A stretch of DNA of 46,522 nt, taken from NCBI GenBank assembly GCA_001512915.1, contig LFTC01000068.1:1-46522 (forward strand). The letters are read 5' to 3'. Numbering within the stretch: the stretch's first letter is position 1; each line of letters starts with the position of its first letter. Below, piece by piece: positions 43,315 through 46,522 of this stretch. Position numbers and translations under genes: made by a program. The notes under the pieces were generated by a model. It did not search any database. It was not told where the DNA came from and saw only the letters and a program-made list of their open reading frames with translations. The stretch is from Clostridiales bacterium DTU083. Its GTDB lineage: Bacteria; Bacillota; Clostridia; Caldicoprobacterales; DTU083.

Positions 43315-44160
43315 ATGAGTTCAGGTACTATATTCGATATTAAAGAATTTGCTGTTTATGATGGCCCGGGAATCAGATTAACTGTATTCTTTAAGGGTTG
43401 TCCTATAAAGTGTAATTGGTGCCATAATCCCGAAGGTCAGAATCCACATCCGGAATTAATGGTAAACAAGGCATCGTGCATATCATGCGGCCAATGTAAG
43501 GAAGCATGTACCCAAGAGAAATGTATTGCATGCGGTAAATGTATAACCTGCTGCCCCTTGAATCTTCGCAAAATATGCGGCTATACTCTGACAGCTGAAG
43601 AATTGGCTGAATACATTAATGACAAAAGCGATTATTATGCCAAATATGGAGGCGGAGTAACATTTTCAGGCGGCGAACCCTTGATGCAGCCGCAATTTCT
43701 TACAGACACACTCTCATTGTTGAAAGACATTCATACAGCAGTTGAAACCTCCGGTTATGCGGACAATCGTATATTCACTTCAGTAGCAGAAATGGTAGAC
43801 TACGTAATAATGGACGTCAAATTGATCGACAGTAAACTTCATCTAAAATATACAGGAGTAGATAATAGAATAATACTTGAAAACCTTGAATCATTATGCA
43901 AGGGCAACACAAAATTTGTTGTACGAATTCCTGTCATTCCCGGGGTAAATGATAACGCATCTACATACAGGTCTGTTGCAAAGCTGATTAAAGATGCACC
44001 AATGCTTGAACAAATCGAACTTCTTCCATATCACAAAACTGCTGGAGCAAAATACGAAATGATCAACAGAAAATATGAACCCATATTTGATGTCAACCGA
44101 CCGGTTTTCATAAACCAGGACATATTCTCACAATACGGGATAAGGAGTGCAGTTTTATGA
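43315..44160 (+). CDS. Glycyl-radical enzyme activating protein (radical SAM)
   Basis: A 281-residue activase that makes the glycyl radical on its partner using SAM. The radical-SAM cluster is C29-x3-C33-x2-C36 in GCPIKCNWCHNPEG. A ferredoxin-like insert follows with two CxxCxxCxxxC sets (Cys 55, 58, 61, 65 and 70, 73, 76, 80) separated by only four residues, which is compact. VTFSGGEPLMQPQF is the usual SAM-contact motif. GGAGC precedes the ATG. Its stop overlaps the start of the glycyl-radical enzyme by four bases (ATGA), so it is surely that enzyme's activase. Confidence 0.94.
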   Translation: MSSGTIFDIKEFAVYDGPGIRLTVFFKGCPIKCNWCHNPEGQNPHPELMVNKASCISCGQCKEACTQEKCIACGKCITCCPLNLRKICGYTLTAEELAEYINDKSDYYAKYGGGVTFSGGEPLMQPQFLTDTLSLLKDIHTAVETSGYADNRIFTSVAEMVDYVIMDVKLIDSKLHLKYTGVDNRIILENLESLCKGNTKFVVRIPVIPGVNDNASTYRSVAKLIKDAPMLEQIELLPYHKTAGAKYEMINRKYEPIFDVNRPVFINQDIFSQYGIRSAVL

Positions 44161-46232
44161 GAAAGCGGATACAGGAGCTGCGCAAGTTTTTTGTTTATGA
44201 TAAGGCTCACCATTTGTACAGGCAAAAGCCGTTTGATCCTATGCTATTAGCAGCCGAATTCCAGCGCAATAATATCCCTGATACAGACAGGGCAGTTATA
44301 CGTCTGAAATACATGCTGGATAATGAAAAGACTATTGTATTCGAAAACGAAAAGATTGCCTTAATGCGTACAATACCAAGTCCTCCGGAGCTTTTTACAG
44401 AAGAGGAAATGAAGAGAATAAAATCATCCTTTAGGATTCATGAACGCGGCGAAGTCTGCAATATAAATGTTGATTATTCCATGCTGCTTGATAAAGGATT
44501 TAATGCAAAACGCAAGGAAATAAATGAGCATATCAGAAGATTTCAAATTCATAATGACCCGGCATCGGTTCATTATCTGAAACAGCTGATATCAATACTG
44601 GATTCCGTTGAAGCCCTTGCGGACAGATACAGAAGAGCGGCTGAGAAAGCAGGCAATAGGACAGTTGCTGAAAGCTTTTCTCATATATCGGCAAATCCGC
44701 CTGCCACTTTTCTCCAGGCTCTGCAAATGCTTCGTCTGCTTCATTTCACCATGTGGTGCGGCAACAACTACCATAACACCCTCGGACGTTTCGACCAATA
44801 TATGTACAAATATCTGAAAAGGGACCTGGATAATGGACTTCTGGATTATGATGATGCTCTTGAACTGGTGGAAGAGTTCTTTTTGTCTCTTAACAGGGAC
44901 AGCTACCTGTATCCGGGCATGCAGCAGGGCGACAACGGCCAAAGCATGGTTTTGGGCGGCTTGAATGAAGACGGTTCAGACAGCTATAACATGCTGTCAG
45001 AAATCTGCCTGAAAGCCAGTTTGGAATTAAAACTGATAGATCCGAAAATTAATTTGCGTGTAAGCAAGAATACTCCTCTTGACCGCTATATACTGGGCAC
45101 ACAGCTTACCAGGCAAGGGCTGGGTTTTCCGCAGTATTCAAATGACGATGTTGTTATCGACGGCCTTATAAGGTTGGGTTATGACAGGAAAGATGCCTGT
45201 AACTATGTAGTTGCAGCCTGCTGGGAATTTATAATCCCCGGGCGGGGAATGGATATACCGAATATAGATGCTTTGTCATTTCCCAAAGCGGTTGAAGAAG
45301 CAGTTTTTACCGATTTGATGCACACCAGAAGTTATGAGGAGTTTTTCAGTTATGTAAAGGATAATATCAAAAAACAGGCGGATGAAATCTGTGAAAATAC
45401 AAAAAACCTATACATATTTCCTGCACCATTCATCTCCCTGATGATGGAAGGCTGTGTGGAAAATGCAAGGGATATTTCCCTTGGCTGCCGCTATAACAAT
45501 TACGGCATACATGGAACGGGAATTTCAACAGCGGTAGATTCACTGGCTGCAATAAAAAAGTATGTACTTGAAACCGGAGAAATCAGCCCGGAAACAATGA
45601 TTATGGCTCTGAAAAATAATTTTAAGGGTTATGAACAAATTCGAAACAAACTCAGATATCATGCCCCAAAATTCGGTAATGACGATGATTACGCAGACAG
45701 CATAGCCGTTTCGCTTCTGGATTCCTTTGCTGAATCATTGAAAAACAAGAAAAATGAACGCAATGGCATCTTCAGGCCAGGCACCGGTTCAGCAATGTAT
45801 TATATCTGGCATTCACAGAATACTCCTGCCACTCCTGACGGCAGGGACAGAGGTGAAGAGTTTGCAGCCAATTACTCCCCCAGCTTGTTTGCACGTTTAA
45901 AAGGCCCGGTATCCATTATAAAATCCTATACCAAGCCTGATTTAAGAAAGGTAATTAACGGAGGCCCTCTTACCCTTGAACTTCACGATACCGTATTCCG
46001 GACTCCTGAGGCTGTTGAGAAGGTTGCAATGCTGGTTAAATCCTTCATAGATATGAACGGTCATCAACTGCAGCTTAACGCTGTAAACCGCGATACCCTG
46101 CTGGATGCCCAGAAACATCCGGAAAAATATCGCAATCTTATTGTAAGAGTTTGGGGTTGGAGCGGATATTTTGTGGAGTTGAGCAAAGAATACCAGGATC
46201 ATATAATTAAGCGTACAGAGCTTATTCTTTAA
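44157..46232 (+). CDS. Glycyl-radical enzyme of unassigned function
   Basis: A 691-residue member of the pyruvate formate-lyase-like superfamily. The thiyl Cys355 and base Glu357 are in VVAACWEFIIPG, equal to the GCVE site of the dehydratase and lyase classes. The glycyl loop at 664-672 is RVWGWSGYF, with Gly667 the likely radical site; most classes read RVxGYxxxF. It is about 100 residues shorter than typical dehydratases. It lacks the adjacent Cys-Cys of true pyruvate formate-lyase, so that reaction is unlikely. No microcompartment genes are seen. The aldehyde dehydrogenase upstream hints at an aldehyde product, but substrate is open. Confidence 0.9.
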   Translation: MRKRIQELRKFFVYDKAHHLYRQKPFDPMLLAAEFQRNNIPDTDRAVIRLKYMLDNEKTIVFENEKIALMRTIPSPPELFTEEEMKRIKSSFRIHERGEVCNINVDYSMLLDKGFNAKRKEINEHIRRFQIHNDPASVHYLKQLISILDSVEALADRYRRAAEKAGNRTVAESFSHISANPPATFLQALQMLRLLHFTMWCGNNYHNTLGRFDQYMYKYLKRDLDNGLLDYDDALELVEEFFLSLNRDSYLYPGMQQGDNGQSMVLGGLNEDGSDSYNMLSEICLKASLELKLIDPKINLRVSKNTPLDRYILGTQLTRQGLGFPQYSNDDVVIDGLIRLGYDRKDACNYVVAACWEFIIPGRGMDIPNIDALSFPKAVEEAVFTDLMHTRSYEEFFSYVKDNIKKQADEICENTKNLYIFPAPFISLMMEGCVENARDISLGCRYNNYGIHGTGISTAVDSLAAIKKYVLETGEISPETMIMALKNNFKGYEQIRNKLRYHAPKFGNDDDYADSIAVSLLDSFAESLKNKKNERNGIFRPGTGSAMYYIWHSQNTPATPDGRDRGEEFAANYSPSLFARLKGPVSIIKSYTKPDLRKVINGGPLTLELHDTVFRTPEAVEKVAMLVKSFIDMNGHQLQLNAVNRDTLLDAQKHPEKYRNLIVRVWGWSGYFVELSKEYQDHIIKRTELIL

Positions 46233-46268
46233 TTAATTATCGGGAAAAGCTTTTTATATAATAACGAG

Positions 46269-46294
46269 AAAAAGCCTGCAACTGCAGGCTTTTA
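46269..46294. terminator. Intrinsic terminator after the glycyl-radical enzyme gene
   Basis: AAAAGCCTGCA is followed by its complement TGCAGGCTTTT over a 2- to 4-base loop. It separates two convergent genes. Confidence 0.8.
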
Positions 46295-46306
46295 GCAATA
46301 CACAGA

Positions 46307-46522
46307 TTATGACGCCGGCCCTATATTCTGCCAGGATGCAATCTCTTGCAGGACCTTCTGGTTTTCTTCAGCCCTGGTTATCTGTCCTGCCGCAAGCACC
46401 GTGCCGTCCATCCTGAGTCCTATAATGAACCCCGGCCCTACAGACACGGAAACAATATCCTGCCACTTTTCTGCTTCTTTCTGCCCCTTTCTGTCATCCC
46501 CGGCTACCAACACTGTTCCATC
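46307..46522 (-). CDS. RCC1-like repeat protein, C-terminal fragment
   Basis: The gene runs off the right edge; only its last 71 codons are present. They hold two partial repeats of the RCC1/BNR-propeller type: DGTVLVAGDD at the edge and WQDIVSVSVGPGFIIGLRMD followed by GTVLAAG. Bacterial proteins of this kind are long, often secreted propellers of unknown role. The fragment ends in WQNIGPAS. Start and total length are outside the window. Confidence 0.75.
   Translation of the reverse strand, partial: DGTVLVAGDDRKGQKEAEKWQDIVSVSVGPGFIIGLRMDGTVLAAGQITRAEENQKVLQEIASWQNIGPAS

Noticed and set aside
44157-46232. Pyruvate formate-lyase
   Set aside because: The active site is Cys-Trp-Glu rather than adjacent Cys-Cys and the glycyl loop differs, so the PFL reaction is not supported.

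Overview
The window looks like a chromosomal segment of an anaerobic, low-to-moderate GC member of the Bacillota, most likely class Clostridia. The support is a glycine T-box leader on a single-chain glyS, a sufCBDSU operon with SufU rather than IscU, the bifurcating NfnAB pair, a glycyl-radical enzyme with its activase, an HPr-like protein with both His15 and Ser46, a SpoIIE-type phosphatase, and purine-rich Shine-Dalgarno sites before nearly every gene. I cannot name a genus. I see no rRNA, tRNA, insertion sequence, phage gene or CRISPR array; gene packing is dense and ordinary.

Layout. 1-3.2 kb: minus-strand operon of a YhdT-like membrane protein, a sodium:solute symporter and an acetamidase/formamidase-family protein carrying a zinc-ribbon-like insert. 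3.4-4.2 kb: superoxide dismutase with a Fur-type box. 4.2-7.1 kb: a MarR regulator, a small basic ORF of 45 codons missed by length cutoffs, and an alpha/beta hydrolase fused to a multi-pass membrane domain. 7.2-17 kb: a long minus-strand run, malic enzyme, nth, a P-loop/Asp23-like protein, nfnA, nfnB, ogg, a DUF554 protein, guaB and guaA. 17-23.7 kb: a glycosyltransferase, a CAP-domain secreted protein, two uncharacterised proteins, a divergent DUF3343 / cysteine desulfurase pair and a heptose-kinase-like PfkB protein. 23.7-30.3 kb: a subtilisin-like protease, a divergent pair of uncharacterised proteins sharing a helical repeat, an ECF transporter S component, a MASE3-SpoIIE phosphatase, a CPBP protease and an HPr-like protein. 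30.4-36 kb: T-box, glyS, ferredoxin, HflX with an N-terminal JAMM-like domain, and PolX. 36-41.6 kb: an acetyltransferase and the sufCBDSU operon. 41.8-46.2 kb: aldehyde dehydrogenase, activase and an unassigned glycyl-radical enzyme. The right edge cuts an RCC1-like gene.

The genes fit an anaerobe managing redox and iron-sulfur supply: NfnAB balances NADH, NADPH and ferredoxin, malic enzyme supplies reducing power and pyruvate, Suf builds clusters needed by ferredoxin, Nth, Nfn and the radical-SAM activase, and SodA covers oxygen stress. The items most worth a second look are (a) a GMP synthase whose glutaminase domain is shortened and has lost both the catalytic Cys and His, (b) a complete JAMM metal-site signature in the N-terminal extension of HflX, (c) a glycyl-radical enzyme with an unusual RVWGWSGYF loop next to an aldehyde dehydrogenase, and (d) a protein with four helical repeats at a period of about 58 residues, divergent from a small protein carrying one copy of the same unit.
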